A stretch of DNA of 41,601 nucleotides from a virus. The stretch's first letter is position 1. Every line of letters begins with the position of its first letter. Under the pieces are notes generated by a model. The model had not been told where the DNA came from, did not search any database, and saw nothing but the letters and a program-made list of their open reading frames with translations. The stretch covers positions 1-41,601 of the IMG/VR virus record IMGVR_UViG_3300036852_000185, one strand, 5' to 3'. Below are positions 24,871-32,833 of the stretch, in pieces. The translations under genes and the position numbers were made by a program.

Positions 24871-25062
24871 ATGAAGTCACCGACGAAACTCGACATCAGA
24901 CAGCGCCGCAAGGACGCCGGTCTCTCCCAGCAGCGACTCGCGGAGCTTGCCGGGTGCTCCATCGCCACGGTGCGGCTGGTCGAGAATGGCTGGCAAGCGT
25001 CGTCGCAGATGCTCGGTCACATCCTCGCTGCGCTGGATGAGGAAGAGAAGGCGACACCATGA
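24871..25062 (+). CDS. Cro-like HTH regulator
   Basis: 63 residues. The XRE helix-turn-helix occupies most of the chain: IRQRRKDAGLSQQRLAELAG, then CSIATVRLVENG. ATG 24871 is chosen over the earlier frame opening because the promoter -10 lies just upstream and the HTH begins normally. The very short leader suggests near-leaderless translation. It is the first gene of the long early operon, and likely represses the repressor promoter. Confidence 0.85.
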   Translation: MKSPTKLDIRQRRKDAGLSQQRLAELAGCSIATVRLVENGWQASSQMLGHILAALDEEEKATP

Positions 25063-25241
25063 AGTGGGGCAGCACCCGCCGTCAACGCCCACCACGGGTT
25101 TTCACCAATCCCGTGCGTGAGGAACTCGCAGAGCGCCAGGCTCGCGCTGAGAAGGCACTCATTCGGGCTGGCTACACGGAATACCCAATCGTCGTGCCGA
25201 CGAACCGTGTCCGACTCGGCATCGACAGGAGGAAGCCGTGA
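25059..25241 (+). CDS. Small basic early protein
   Basis: 60 residues, start overlapping the Cro-like stop. It is Arg-rich (KWGSTRRQRPPRVFTNPVRE) with a central helix and a short beta end (YPIVVPTNRVRLGI). Function unknown; early expression is inferred from the operon. Confidence 0.6.
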   Translation: MKWGSTRRQRPPRVFTNPVREELAERQARAEKALIRAGYTEYPIVVPTNRVRLGIDRRKP

Positions 25242-25447
25242 CCACCCAAGAGCGCCACTTCACCCTCCCCGAGGCGCAAACGGAAGCCGAGCGCCGAGAG
25301 CACCAACTGATGGTCCGCAACCTGAAGGGCGCCAGGGCGCAGCTTCTAAGAGTCGTAGCGGCCGCTGACGACTTCCACATGACGGAGCTTTGCCATGCCG
25401 TACGACTGTGGCTTACGGGCATTGACGAGCGGTTGGAGGAGCTGTGA
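25238..25447 (+). CDS. Small helical early protein
   Basis: 69 residues from GTG (GTGA overlap). Two or three helices (EAQTEAERREHQLMVRNLKG, MTELCHAVRLWLTGIDERLE). Function unknown. Confidence 0.6.
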   Translation: MTTQERHFTLPEAQTEAERREHQLMVRNLKGARAQLLRVVAAADDFHMTELCHAVRLWLTGIDERLEEL

Positions 25448-25740
25448 GGCCCTTACTCCCCGACCCCGGCCGCGAGACCCGCCGACGCCGAGAGGCTGAG
25501 GAACGCTATGCCCAAGAGGCTGCCCTACGCGACGAAGAGGAGTACGCCATAGCCGCTTATAACGCCTCTGAAAGCGCCAGAGAGGCCGCTGAGGCCGAAT
25601 GGGATGAAGAGCTAAGGAATCGCCACTACACGCCCCACGGAGCCTCAGAACGCGACCTAGAGCGTGATTACGAGGAGCCGATGGGCTACGGCTACGAATC
25701 TTCCGATCCCTACGAGCAAGGAATGGAGAGGTGGCGATGA
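25444..25740 (+). CDS. Charged helical early protein
   Basis: 98 residues from GTG overlapping the upstream stop. It is dominated by Glu/Arg/Ala coiled coil (residues 10-60), then a Tyr/Gly/Glu-rich tail. The acidic, helical composition could allow DNA mimicry, but no family is recognised. Confidence 0.55.
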   Translation: MRPLLPDPGRETRRRREAEERYAQEAALRDEEEYAIAAYNASESAREAAEAEWDEELRNRHYTPHGASERDLERDYEEPMGYGYESSDPYEQGMERWR

Positions 25741-26576
25741 GCACCTTCGAGATCACGGAGGTCGAGACTGAGTATCGCACCTGGGAGGCCAAGAAAGGCC
25801 CGGCGGCTGGCCAGGAGTTCCATTCCTACAACGTCACGGCCAAGGGACCGGACGGCGAGCTGCGCGACTACGAGATCACCCGCAAGCCATCCTCCGGCCC
25901 TCCACCGCTGGGAGTCGTTGAGGCTGAAGTGAAGCCCTCCAACGGCAACTTCCCCGACAAGCTCAAGCTAACGCCGCAGGGACGCTCTGGTGGCTCCTCA
26001 GACAAGGACGACTATTGGCGTCGAAAGGACGAACGGGATATCGAGTCGCAGGCCCGGATGGGTCGGGCACACGCGCAGGAGATGGCGATTCGCACCATCG
26101 CCCTCAAGGGAGTTCATTCCGACACCTACGCCGATAACGAGGCAATCAAAGTCACTTTGCGCGAATGGACCGACTGGTTCCACCAAGACGTACAACGCTT
26201 TCCGCTCGACGCTGATGCCAGCGGGGGAAGTCGCTCCGATATGAAACAGGCCCGGAGCGGTGCGAGGGGGTTACCTGTTGCTGCCCTCGTAGATCCCGCT
26301 GGTGTGAGCGCCAAGGTTGGCTTCGTCTCTGAGAAACAGCGCAACTACTACGAGCGCCTGCTGAACGGGCCGCGCGCCAGCGAATGGGGGAACGCAGAGA
26401 AGGCGACCGTTACCCGCTATCTGCAACAAACCGATAGGGCAACGGTCAGGGCCGCAATCGACGCGCTCTCGGGGGGTAGCGAAGCCGAGGTTGCAGGGCT
26501 GCTGCGTGAAGCAACGGATTGGGCCTCGAAGCAATCCGACGTTCCCTGGAACGAGGAAGGGCTGCCGCCCGCATGA
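25737..26576 (+). CDS. Possible ssDNA-binding (OB-fold-like) recombination/replication protein
   Basis: 279 residues; ATG 25737 is chosen because it overlaps the previous stop. The N-terminal 85 residues alternate strands in an OB-like pattern (FEITEVETEYRTWEAKKGP, FHSYNVTAKGPDGELRDYEI, PSSGPPPLGVVEAEVK). A helical middle (DESQ..RAHAQEMAIRTIAL) and a C-terminal part beginning FVSEKQRNYYERLLNGP follow; KQxxYxxxL helices of this kind occur in phage recombination-associated proteins. A single-strand binding or annealing role is inferred from fold pattern and operon position. Confidence 0.5.
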   Translation: MSTFEITEVETEYRTWEAKKGPAAGQEFHSYNVTAKGPDGELRDYEITRKPSSGPPPLGVVEAEVKPSNGNFPDKLKLTPQGRSGGSSDKDDYWRRKDERDIESQARMGRAHAQEMAIRTIALKGVHSDTYADNEAIKVTLREWTDWFHQDVQRFPLDADASGGSRSDMKQARSGARGLPVAALVDPAGVSAKVGFVSEKQRNYYERLLNGPRASEWGNAEKATVTRYLQQTDRATVRAAIDALSGGSEAEVAGLLREATDWASKQSDVPWNEEGLPPA

Positions 26577-26667
26577 CTTGTTCCCCCACCGGAAGAAGGC
26601 GAACTGAGAAGAAGCACGCCTTCTCGACAGGCCACGGCTTCGTGGTGCCAAGTGTTGTGGGGGAATC

Positions 26668-26847
26668 TTGACCAGCAAGGGCGAAGCCATATTTGCCCGT
26701 TTTCTCGGGGCGGTGTTAGTCGCAGGCGGCATATGGCTGATCGCCTATCAGCGGCTTCCGTGGTCGGTGGCAGGCTTCGCCTTGCTCGTAATCGGTTTTC
26801 AAGAGTGGGTTCACGGACTCGTGGATGACCCGAGGAGAAAGCCTTGA
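26668..26847 (+). CDS. Small two-helix membrane protein
   Basis: 59 residues from TTG with GTGGGGGA upstream. Hydrophobic segments FLGAVLVAGGIWLIAY and WSVAGFALLVIGF flank a short polar turn, and the tail is basic. The stop overlaps the next TTG start (TTGA). An early membrane protein could act in exclusion or replication anchoring; unknown. Confidence 0.6.
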   Translation: MTSKGEAIFARFLGAVLVAGGIWLIAYQRLPWSVAGFALLVIGFQEWVHGLVDDPRRKP

Positions 26848-27221
26848 CTGTCCATGAGCTCACTCCACCGCTGGACTTGGCGACGTTCCGAGAGAGAAAC
26901 CAGAGGATCATCCGAGCGCGAGAGTCTGCCGCCAAGGACGCAGAGGAACACGGCATCGAGGAAGCAGAAGCCGACTTCCGTTACCACAAGCTGAAGGCCC
27001 AAGCCCTCGCCTACTACCGCACCAAAGAGGACATGGGCGTCACGGAGGCGATGACGATGGCTGAGGGCTCGGAGAAGGTCGTCCAGGCAAAGCTGGAACG
27101 CCACACCGCCTGGGTGCTCAGAAGGGCCGCAGAGGAGCGCATGGCGGCTCTAGAACGCAACGCAGCCAGCCTTCGGACAGAGGCCAACATGTCGAAGGAT
27201 GAATGGCAGGGGGCTGCGTGA
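26844..27221 (+). CDS. Helical early protein, possibly recombination-associated
   Basis: 125 residues from TTG overlapping the upstream stop. It is a long alpha-helical chain, with repeated Ala/Glu/Arg (HKLKAQALAYYRTKEDMGVT, then KLERHTAWVLRRAAEER). The even spacing suggests a coiled-coil accessory protein. Position after the OB-like gene hints at a role in recombination, but nothing diagnostic is present. Confidence 0.58.
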   Translation: MTVHELTPPLDLATFRERNQRIIRARESAAKDAEEHGIEEAEADFRYHKLKAQALAYYRTKEDMGVTEAMTMAEGSEKVVQAKLERHTAWVLRRAAEERMAALERNAASLRTEANMSKDEWQGAA

Positions 27222-27343
27222 CCCTCTGGCTTGCCCTACTCGCGATCGTCATTGCCTTCGGCTTGGGCTGTATGTGGGGATACGTGATTGGCCAAGGGCA
27301 CCCGCCCGCCGCTTGGTTCGATTCTACGGAGCCGCCTCGATGA
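27218..27343 (+). CDS. Tiny single-helix membrane protein
   Basis: 41 residues from GTG (GTGA overlap with the previous stop). MTLWLALLAIVIAFGLGCMW forms an N-terminal membrane helix, followed by GYVIGQGHPP and a polar tail. Coupled at both ends. Function unknown. Confidence 0.6.
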   Translation: MTLWLALLAIVIAFGLGCMWGYVIGQGHPPAAWFDSTEPPR

Positions 27344-27558
27344 GTCGCTACCTGCTTTGCCGCGCTGATCTCTCGGGCACCGAGGACGTGATATCGCGGT
27401 ACGCGATCCCCGAGAGCGCCCTGAGAGACCGCGACTCGCGGCGCAAGCGTTCCAACTACAAGAGCGTGAACTGGCGCGTTCTCGACGACGACGACCCGGA
27501 GCGCGGCGAACTGGATTGGGACGACCTCGACGCGGACTACTCCTCCTTCAGGCGATGA
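27340..27558 (+). CDS. Small acidic early protein
   Basis: 72 residues; ATG 27340 overlaps the previous stop. The C-terminus is very acidic (DDDDPERGELDWDDLDADYS). Its stop overlaps the resolvase start. It may regulate the neighbouring nuclease or mimic DNA charge; speculative. Confidence 0.58.
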   Translation: MSRYLLCRADLSGTEDVISRYAIPESALRDRDSRRKRSNYKSVNWRVLDDDDPERGELDWDDLDADYSSFRR

Positions 27559-27890
27559 CGAACACCGCAGCCAAGGGAAACGCCTTCGAGGTCCAGGTGG
27601 CCCGTGAGCTTGAGAAGGCAGGAGCCATCGTAGGTTCCCGCCGCCACATCGGCGGGGCCGGCGACCTGATCGCCGTGTGGCCAGACTTGGGGCCAAACCT
27701 CATCGAGTGCAAGACCGCCAAGGACAGCCCCTACGAGAACTTCCGCCCTGACGACAGACAAGCGATGCGCGATGAACGTGACCGCTTCGGTGGACCGCTC
27801 AGCCTCTGGCTCGCATGGCGCAAGGTGGGGACACGAGAGATTCGGTGGGCCCCTGAGAGGGATTGGCCGGAAGGCCGAGAGGCCGCATGA
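27555..27890 (+). CDS. Holliday junction resolvase-like PD-(D/E)XK nuclease
   Basis: 111 residues; ATG 27555 overlaps the upstream stop. The fold motifs are clear: KGNAFEVQVARELEKAG (helix with Glu), GSRRHIGGAGDLIAV (catalytic Asp at residue 38), and NLIECKTAK (Glu-x-Lys, residues 49-51). This spacing matches archaeal Hjc-type and phage resolvases. It would cut four-way or branched DNA during recombination or before packaging. Confidence 0.82.
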   Translation: MTNTAAKGNAFEVQVARELEKAGAIVGSRRHIGGAGDLIAVWPDLGPNLIECKTAKDSPYENFRPDDRQAMRDERDRFGGPLSLWLAWRKVGTREIRWAPERDWPEGREAA

Positions 27891-28293
27891 ATCCGCAAAT
27901 TCCGGAAAGAGAAACGAAGCGGCAATTCGTTCCGTCCACCGTGTCGTGTAGAACGAAGCCATGGTGTCGCCGTACTACACTTTCAGCGGTTGCCCTCTTG
28001 GGGCGGACGTTGGTGCAACGGCGACACCCAGCGTCAGCGTCCGACCCAAGGGGGCGCTTCACGTCTAGGGGAACGCGACAACCCTCTCGCGCGAAGGCCG
28101 GTGCGAAGGAGCAACTCGCGCGGGGGAAGTCTCGGGATTGGGACGGCCAGCAGGACGCAAGCGAAGGCGCCATACCCCCTAAGACGACTCCTGAATGCCC
28201 AGGGCGTTATCGGAATGTTTGCCTGAGAGGGCCTAACCGTTGCAGAGGGTCCTATCGCGAGGAAACGCGACCTATGGGAGCAACCGGAGATAG
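27891..28293. other. 403-base region without a confident gene; structured
   Basis: Frames open here read unnaturally. An 11-bp perfect inverted repeat, 27963-27973 with 28018-28028, encloses 44 bases. Near the end are TCGCG/CGCGA and GTTGC/GCAAC stems (about 28240-28285). A 35-codon frame from 27961 exists but is weak. Candidate structured RNA, origin or regulatory region. Confidence 0.45.
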
Positions 28294-28824
28294 ATGCCTA
28301 AACCAGCCCGCAAACTTCGCCTACTCAACCCTGACACGGGAGAGGTCACGGAGCAAGCCTGCCCCGGTTGCCAAGAACGAGAACGAGTGCTGGCCGAGTT
28401 GGAGCGCAAGTATCGCGGCGCGCTCTCCCAAATCGGCAACCTGCGCGCCGACAAAGAACGGGAAGCACGAGGCCACGAGCTGTGGCCGAAGGCGCTCAAG
28501 CTGTTCGAGCTGTGGCGTGGCGGGACGCACAAGAAGCAGGCTCGCTGGACCGCCGACCGCTTCTGGCTCATACACCCCTACCTTGCCCAAGACAACGGCG
28601 AGCGGGAATGCAGGGACGCCATCCTTGGCCTTCTCTCATCGGACTACCACATGAAGCGCGGGGCCTATGAGAACCGCAAGGGACCGCGCTATGACGAGTT
28701 CGAGCGGCCGTTCAAGTCGCAAGGTGACTTCGAGAGATTCCGCGAGATGGCCCCGAAGCCCCATTCTGAGACTGTCGCCTTCTTCGCTTGGCTCGATTCC
28801 TTGCCGGGCGGTGAGTATCTGTGA
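28294..28824 (+). CDS. Hypothetical early protein with N-terminal Cys pair
   Basis: 176 residues. A CPGC pair (residues 23-26) is followed by a helix (ERERVLAELERKYRGALSQI), then a Trp-rich globular part (LWPKALKLFELWRGG, FWLIHPYLAQ) and a C-terminal FFAWLDSLPGG. It occupies a slot where phages often place replication proteins, but has no Walker or polymerase motifs. No family recognised. Confidence 0.65.
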   Translation: MPKPARKLRLLNPDTGEVTEQACPGCQERERVLAELERKYRGALSQIGNLRADKEREARGHELWPKALKLFELWRGGTHKKQARWTADRFWLIHPYLAQDNGERECRDAILGLLSSDYHMKRGAYENRKGPRYDEFERPFKSQGDFERFREMAPKPHSETVAFFAWLDSLPGGEYL

Positions 28825-29366
28825 ACGCAACCGCCACCAAGCCGCTCGAAGTGGAACGTGGGCTTTGTCAATGCGGCTGCGGGCAACCCACGAAGCTCGC
28901 GTCGAAGACGTCTACGAAAGCTGGCTGGGTCAAAGGGCAACCCTTGGCTTATCTACACGGCCACGGGCACCGGAAGCCCACCTGGATTCTCAGGGAATGC
29001 GCCCATTGCCACCGGTTTGCGCGGATCAGACCAAAGCAGCGATTCTGTTCGCTGAGGTGCGTCGGTTTCGCCACACGAGCGGCGCGGCTGAAAGGCAAGG
29101 AGCACCCGCATTACAACGGCGGTCTTTCGTTTCATCGAGGCGAGCAACGCTGGAGCATTGTGTGCCGGGATGGGACGAAGCTGCGTTACGCGCGTGGAGT
29201 CATGGCAGCGCATATCGGTCGGCTGCTACTGCCGCATGAGGTCGTTCACCACATCAACGGGGATTCGACTGATGACCGGATCGAGAATCTAAAGCTCCTC
29301 ACGCAGAGCGAGCACATCGAACTGCACCGCGACGCGATGATTGCGGCGCGACGGGCTAAGGCATGA
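28821..29366 (+). CDS. HNH homing endonuclease
   Basis: 181 residues from a GTG overlapping the upstream stop. An N-terminal CQCGCGQPT, a zinc-ribbon pair (CAHCHRFARI, FCSLRC), WSIVCRDGTKLRYARG and the HNH core VVHHINGDSTDDRIENLKL are all present. Over the core it closely matches the protein at 8879, so the two share a recent ancestor. The extra central Cys ribbon distinguishes it. It is neatly set into the operon with stop-start overlaps on both sides. Confidence 0.9.
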   Translation: MNATATKPLEVERGLCQCGCGQPTKLASKTSTKAGWVKGQPLAYLHGHGHRKPTWILRECAHCHRFARIRPKQRFCSLRCVGFATRAARLKGKEHPHYNGGLSFHRGEQRWSIVCRDGTKLRYARGVMAAHIGRLLLPHEVVHHINGDSTDDRIENLKLLTQSEHIELHRDAMIAARRAKA

Positions 29367-29554
29367 CGACTGAAGCGCGCAAGCTGCTTGAAGTTGAACT
29401 CCTGTGTTGCCCTACCTGCGGACTCGTGGGGAAGATTCCATTGGGACGCGGCTCCGCCAACTTCAAGGGAGCCTGCACCGGCCCGCCCGGAGCGGAGCAC
29501 AAAAGGACTGTCATGCGGAGAAGAGTCTTTCGAGAGGTTCGGGAAGACGCATGA
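29363..29554 (+). CDS. Small zinc-finger-like protein
   Basis: 63 residues, start overlapping the HNH stop. CCPTCGLVGKI provides one Cys knuckle, with a third Cys in GACTGPPG and His in EHKRT. Probably metal-binding. Function unknown. Confidence 0.6.
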   Translation: MTTEARKLLEVELLCCPTCGLVGKIPLGRGSANFKGACTGPPGAEHKRTVMRRRVFREVREDA

Positions 29555-29715
29555 CCCGCTACCACCTCACAGCCATCATCCCCGGCAAGGAACCCATCCA
29601 GGGCATGAAGTCCCACCGCTCCCACCGAGCGGTCCTTGAGCAGCTTCGGAAGACAGCTCCCCAATGGCGTCAGGTGATGCCGGGGGTGCGGTTCGAGATT
29701 CGGGAGACGAAGTGA
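29551..29715 (+). CDS. Small hypothetical protein
   Basis: 54 residues, ATG overlapping the previous stop. A beta-strand (YHLTAIIPGKEPIQG), a basic helix and a closing strand (PGVRFEIRETK) suggest a compact fold. Function unknown; coupled to the next HNH gene (GTGA). Confidence 0.58.
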   Translation: MTRYHLTAIIPGKEPIQGMKSHRSHRAVLEQLRKTAPQWRQVMPGVRFEIRETK

Positions 29716-30020
29716 CCAAGCGCGACACAGCCGCGATGAAGCGTGTCCTTTTGGCCGATCCCCATTGCCGCCTTTGCCGCACGAACCACGAGCTTGACGT
29801 TCACCATATCGTCCCTCGGCGCGTCACCCAATGCGACGAGCCCGAGAACTTGGTCGTCCTGTGCCGCCGCTGCCACCAGGACGTACACGACAAGCGCTGC
29901 GACCTGATGCCGGCGCTCAAGCCCTATGAGCAGGCGAAGGCAGTCTTGTTGACCGGCTCGATTGAGTCGGCGCGAACGCTGCTGTGCCCGAGCGCCTACC
30001 GAACCCCGGTGGCGGCATGA
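29712..30020 (+). CDS. HNH endonuclease (short form)
   Basis: 102 residues from GTG overlapping the previous stop. Two zinc pairs, CRLC and CRRC, frame the catalytic LDVHHIVPR (residues 28-36) with NLVVLCRRCHQDVH. This is the classical compact HNH nuclease fold, unlike the two homing-type proteins. In many phages such proteins stand beside the terminase; here it sits in the early operon, so a DNA-processing role is more likely. Confidence 0.85.
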   Translation: MTKRDTAAMKRVLLADPHCRLCRTNHELDVHHIVPRRVTQCDEPENLVVLCRRCHQDVHDKRCDLMPALKPYEQAKAVLLTGSIESARTLLCPSAYRTPVAA

Positions 30021-30208
30021 GCGGATCGAAGAGCCTGCGGGCTGGGCCGATGACGATGTTTCTGCTTTATCGGCTGGTCGTGGCAGACAACATCGCCGCG
30101 CGCCAGCACGGACGCTCGGAGGAAACCGAACTTGAATACGCACTTCAGCGCCTCGCATTAGAGGATCACATTGAGTCCGTCACCGTCAATCCTGGTCTGC
30201 CAGCATGA
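30017..30208 (+). CDS. Small hypothetical protein
   Basis: 63 residues, ATG overlapping the previous stop. Mostly helical (TMFLLYRLVVADNIAARQHG, YALQRLALEDHIESV). It directly precedes the excisionase-like gene and is coupled to it. Function unknown. Confidence 0.58.
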   Translation: MSGSKSLRAGPMTMFLLYRLVVADNIAARQHGRSEETELEYALQRLALEDHIESVTVNPGLPA

Positions 30209-30417
30209 CCGCCGAAGCCTGGCTTACGAAACAGGAGCTAGCTCAACGGCTCAAAGTCTCCACGCGCACCGTCGAGAGGCTTAGGATCAGACCCGTGGCG
30301 AGAGTCGGAGGTCAAAACCGATACACCTTCTCTGCGGCTCAGGCTCAGCTTCGAGGCGTTCCCGAGGATGGGGGGAACGTGATTCCCTTCCCCGACAAGA
30401 GAGAGGTGGCGGCGTGA
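30205..30417 (+). CDS. Excisionase-like HTH protein
   Basis: 70 residues. WLTKQELAQRLKVSTRTVER, then IRPVARVGGQNRYTFSAAQA, is the MerR/excisionase-type winged helix: a recognition helix after KVSTRTVER and a wing. It lies four small genes' distance before the integrase on the same strand. It probably bends attachment-site DNA to direct excision, though a plain DNA-binding regulator is possible. Confidence 0.72.
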   Translation: MTAEAWLTKQELAQRLKVSTRTVERLRIRPVARVGGQNRYTFSAAQAQLRGVPEDGGNVIPFPDKREVAA

Positions 30418-30605
30418 GCGAGCAGGAGCGGCTCAGAGAACAAGTACGTCAAGCATTCGGAGTTGAGGCTGGGTCGAGATGGGAGCCACTTGTTCGTCTT
30501 TGGGCGTGTCGTCTAGGGCGACGAGGAACGATTGAGCCGCTGTCCTATAGTCGCTCGATCTCATCGCGTGAGGCTAATCGGAGTTTCAAAGAAGCGGTTG
30601 AATGA
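30414..30605 (+). CDS. Small hypothetical protein
   Basis: 63 residues from GTG overlapping the previous stop. Helical and basic (EQERLREQVRQAFGVEAGSR). A TATAGT hexamer at about 30545 inside it could be a promoter for the integrase, but has no matching -35. Function unknown. Confidence 0.5.
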   Translation: MSEQERLREQVRQAFGVEAGSRWEPLVRLWACRLGRRGTIEPLSYSRSISSREANRSFKEAVE

Positions 30606-30618
30606 GAAGGCCGAATTC

Positions 30619-30822
30619 ATGACAGTCATCCGCCGCAAGAACCGGCTAGGCAAAGGCAACTGGAAATGTCGCCTGTTCGGCCACAAGCTGAAAGACATCA
30701 GTGGAGACTCAGCGCCGGGGCCGGACGGAACCATGCTCAGCATCCGCAACATGGGCATCTGCGAGCGGGAGGGGACGGTGCATGTCCTTAACCGTAAGAA
30801 GCGATGGTGGTGGAAGCGATGA
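30619..30822 (+). CDS. Small basic protein upstream of integrase
   Basis: 67 residues from ATG 30619 (GAAGG upstream); TTG 30598 in the same frame is an alternative. A CRLFGHKL and ICEREGTVHVLNRKKRWWWK pattern suggests a small metal-binding or basic protein. Its stop overlaps the integrase start. Confidence 0.55.
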   Translation: MTVIRRKNRLGKGNWKCRLFGHKLKDISGDSAPGPDGTMLSIRNMGICEREGTVHVLNRKKRWWWKR

Positions 30823-31868
30823 CCGTCATCAAGAGAGCCAACGGCTACGCGGCCAAGTTCGTCCAGAACGGACGCCAATACTGGATTCCCGGTTCCCCCT
30901 GGCCCACCAAGAGTGCAGCCCGAGAAGCAGAGCGCCGTTACCGCGACCGATTGAACGCAAGGCGTTCGGAGGAGACATGCGCGTCTTTCGTTGAGCGTTG
31001 GATCACCGAATGGGAACGGCCCGCCCCCGCTACTCGACGGCTATACGAAGCCGCGGCGCGGAAGTTCGCTGAGCACTTCGGCCCGACGCCCTTGGGGGAG
31101 GTCGAGCGCCTCTCTGCTCGCACCTGGGCGCTTTCCGTCCCCCGCTCGACGGCCAGGGTGATCGGGACGATGTTCGAGGACGCGCGCAACGTCGGGCTCG
31201 TGGAGGCGAACCCGTTTGCCAACTTGCGCCTTCCCCTCACCGAGAAGCCACCGGAGATCAAGCCGCCGACGATGGAGGAATATCGGGCGCTCTTGGATGC
31301 CTGCCCCATTCTCGGGGGCTACGCCAAGGAGTTCCGGGCGATGATTCAGTTCGCTGCCTGGACCGGCGTTCGCCAGGGGGAGCTGTTCGGGCTCCAATGG
31401 CAGGACATCGGAGAGGACACGATCCAGGTCCGTCGCTCGCGGAAGTTCGATGGCACGATCGGGCGCCCGAAGAATGGCAGGGAGCGCGAGATCATGCTGC
31501 TGCCCCCGGCACGGGTGCTTGAGGAAGTCCCCCGGCGCCCTGACCCGTTCATCTTCCACTCGCCCCGAGGCAATCCGCTTCTGAGGGGAACCCATGCTTG
31601 GTCGTGGCAGAAGGTGAAGGCATCTGCCGGGGTCGATTGTCGTTGGCACGATCTCAGGCACGCATGTGCGACGTGGCTGCTTGAGCTGGGCCTTTCGCAC
31701 TTCGATGTCTCGATCCAGCTCGGCCACACGGACGGTGGTGCCCTGGTCATGGCCCGCTACGGACACCCTTCCGTCGATGCCGCCAAACGCCGGCTACTGG
31801 CCGCCTTCGAGATCGCAGATGCCGAAATCGGTAGTTCGCAGGTAGCTGAGGGGAACGAACGTGGCTGA
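30819..31868 (+). CDS. int: Tyrosine integrase
   Basis: 349 residues; ATG 30819 overlaps the previous stop and begins the natural N-terminus (TVIKRANGYAAKF), an arm-type binding domain. A core-binding helical domain spans about 50-140. Catalytic residues are visible: Arg185 (TGVRQGELFGL), Lys near 218 (RPKNGREREI), His277/Arg280 (WHDLRHACATW), His303 (LGHTDGG) and the nucleophile Tyr314 (MARYGHPS). All expected residues are present, so it should be active. It would insert the phage at a host attachment site and, with the excisionase, remove it. Confidence 0.95.
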   Translation: MTVIKRANGYAAKFVQNGRQYWIPGSPWPTKSAAREAERRYRDRLNARRSEETCASFVERWITEWERPAPATRRLYEAAARKFAEHFGPTPLGEVERLSARTWALSVPRSTARVIGTMFEDARNVGLVEANPFANLRLPLTEKPPEIKPPTMEEYRALLDACPILGGYAKEFRAMIQFAAWTGVRQGELFGLQWQDIGEDTIQVRRSRKFDGTIGRPKNGREREIMLLPPARVLEEVPRRPDPFIFHSPRGNPLLRGTHAWSWQKVKASAGVDCRWHDLRHACATWLLELGLSHFDVSIQLGHTDGGALVMARYGHPSVDAAKRRLLAAFEIADAEIGSSQVAEGNERG

Positions 31869-32081
31869 GTTGGGGATTATGGTGCCACAGCGCCCATCTA
31901 GGTCGTCTCTACGGCAGATTGCGATAAGGCCCGCCACGCAGGTCTTTCCCTGCCCAACCCCCTCTCTACGGGCCTTAGAACGCTCCGCAATCGGACGCTG
32001 GGAAGTAGCTTGGAAACGCCGAAACCTCCTCCGGCTACCGGGGTGTTTCGACATGAGCTCTGAAAGGCACAAAGGAGAAGC
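31869..32081. other. Intergenic region after integrase, candidate attP
   Basis: 213 bases with no gene seen. It holds a CGAAAC (32020-32025) / GTTTCG (32045-32050) stem and GCAGG/CCTGC near 31939. Phage attachment sites usually lie next to int, but I see no tRNA 3'-end sequence to mark the core. Confidence 0.35.
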
Positions 32082-32510
32082 ATGACTACCACAATGCAAA
32101 AGGCGTTCGATGGGCAGGCGATCGCCATCGACGCTCAGCTGACGCTGACCTCCTGCTGGTGCGGGATCAATGTCGGCGTCCCGAGCAACCTCTATCGCCA
32201 GGCCCACGAAAAGGGAGCCGAGTTGCATTGCCCGCTCGGGCACGTCTTCGTCTTCAAGGAGACGGAGAACGACAGGCTCAAGCAGCAGCTAGAGGAGGAG
32301 GAGCGCCGACGCCGGATGGCCCAAGAGCGCGCTGATCGTGAACGAGCCCGCGCCGATCACGAGGAACAGAGGCGGATCGCTCAGAAGGCCGCGACGACCC
32401 GCGCCAAGAAGCGCCACGCCTCCGGCGTCTGCCCTGCTTGCAAGAGGACGTTCCAGAACGTCCAGCGTCACATGGCATCCCAACACCCCGATTACGACCC
32501 TTCGGCATGA
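32082..32510 (+). CDS. Zinc-ribbon, coiled-coil and C2H2-finger protein
   Basis: 142 residues with AAAGGAG before the ATG. Residues 25-51 contain CWCG and HCPLGH (a ribbon). A Glu/Arg coiled coil covers 60-110 (LKQQLEEEERRRRMAQERAD). The end is a single C2H2 finger, CPACKRTFQNVQRHMASQH, of a type seen widely in phages. The layout suggests a dimeric DNA- or protein-binding factor, but no target is known. Confidence 0.72.
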   Translation: MTTTMQKAFDGQAIAIDAQLTLTSCWCGINVGVPSNLYRQAHEKGAELHCPLGHVFVFKETENDRLKQQLEEEERRRRMAQERADRERARADHEEQRRIAQKAATTRAKKRHASGVCPACKRTFQNVQRHMASQHPDYDPSA

Positions 32511-32833
32511 GCCCTGAGCAGAAGGAGCAGAAGCGGTTGGAACTTCCACGGCCTTGGTGCTGTCCTGACCCGCAGTGTCGCCCGCTATTCCAGATCGACA
32601 ACGGCGACCTCTCCGAGCCTGCTCCCGGTGAGGCGTTCTCATGCTTCGGGAACATGGGCCGCATCGAGAGCTTCACATACGCCGGAACGGATCACGCGAA
32701 CGACCTCCGCTCTTGCCACTACACGCCGTTCCGGGGCCTCCTGTCCTTCTTCGAGAATGAGGACGACTGGACGCTCCTAAGTCGCGGCTATGCGACTGCG
32801 CGGAAAGCTCTCACGGAAGAACCGATTCGGTGA
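32507..32833 (+). CDS. Hypothetical protein with Cys-rich start
   Basis: 108 residues; ATG 32507 overlaps the previous stop. CCPDPQCRPL near residue 18, then CFGNMG and CHYTPFRG, may form a zinc site. The rest is mixed alpha/beta. Function unknown. Confidence 0.6.
   Translation: MSPEQKEQKRLELPRPWCCPDPQCRPLFQIDNGDLSEPAPGEAFSCFGNMGRIESFTYAGTDHANDLRSCHYTPFRGLLSFFENEDDWTLLSRGYATARKALTEEPIR

Noticed and set aside
27863-28654. 263-codon frame through the structured gap
   Set aside because: It overlaps the better 28294 gene and its translation is unnatural (Arg/Pro/Ser-rich, no coherent fold).
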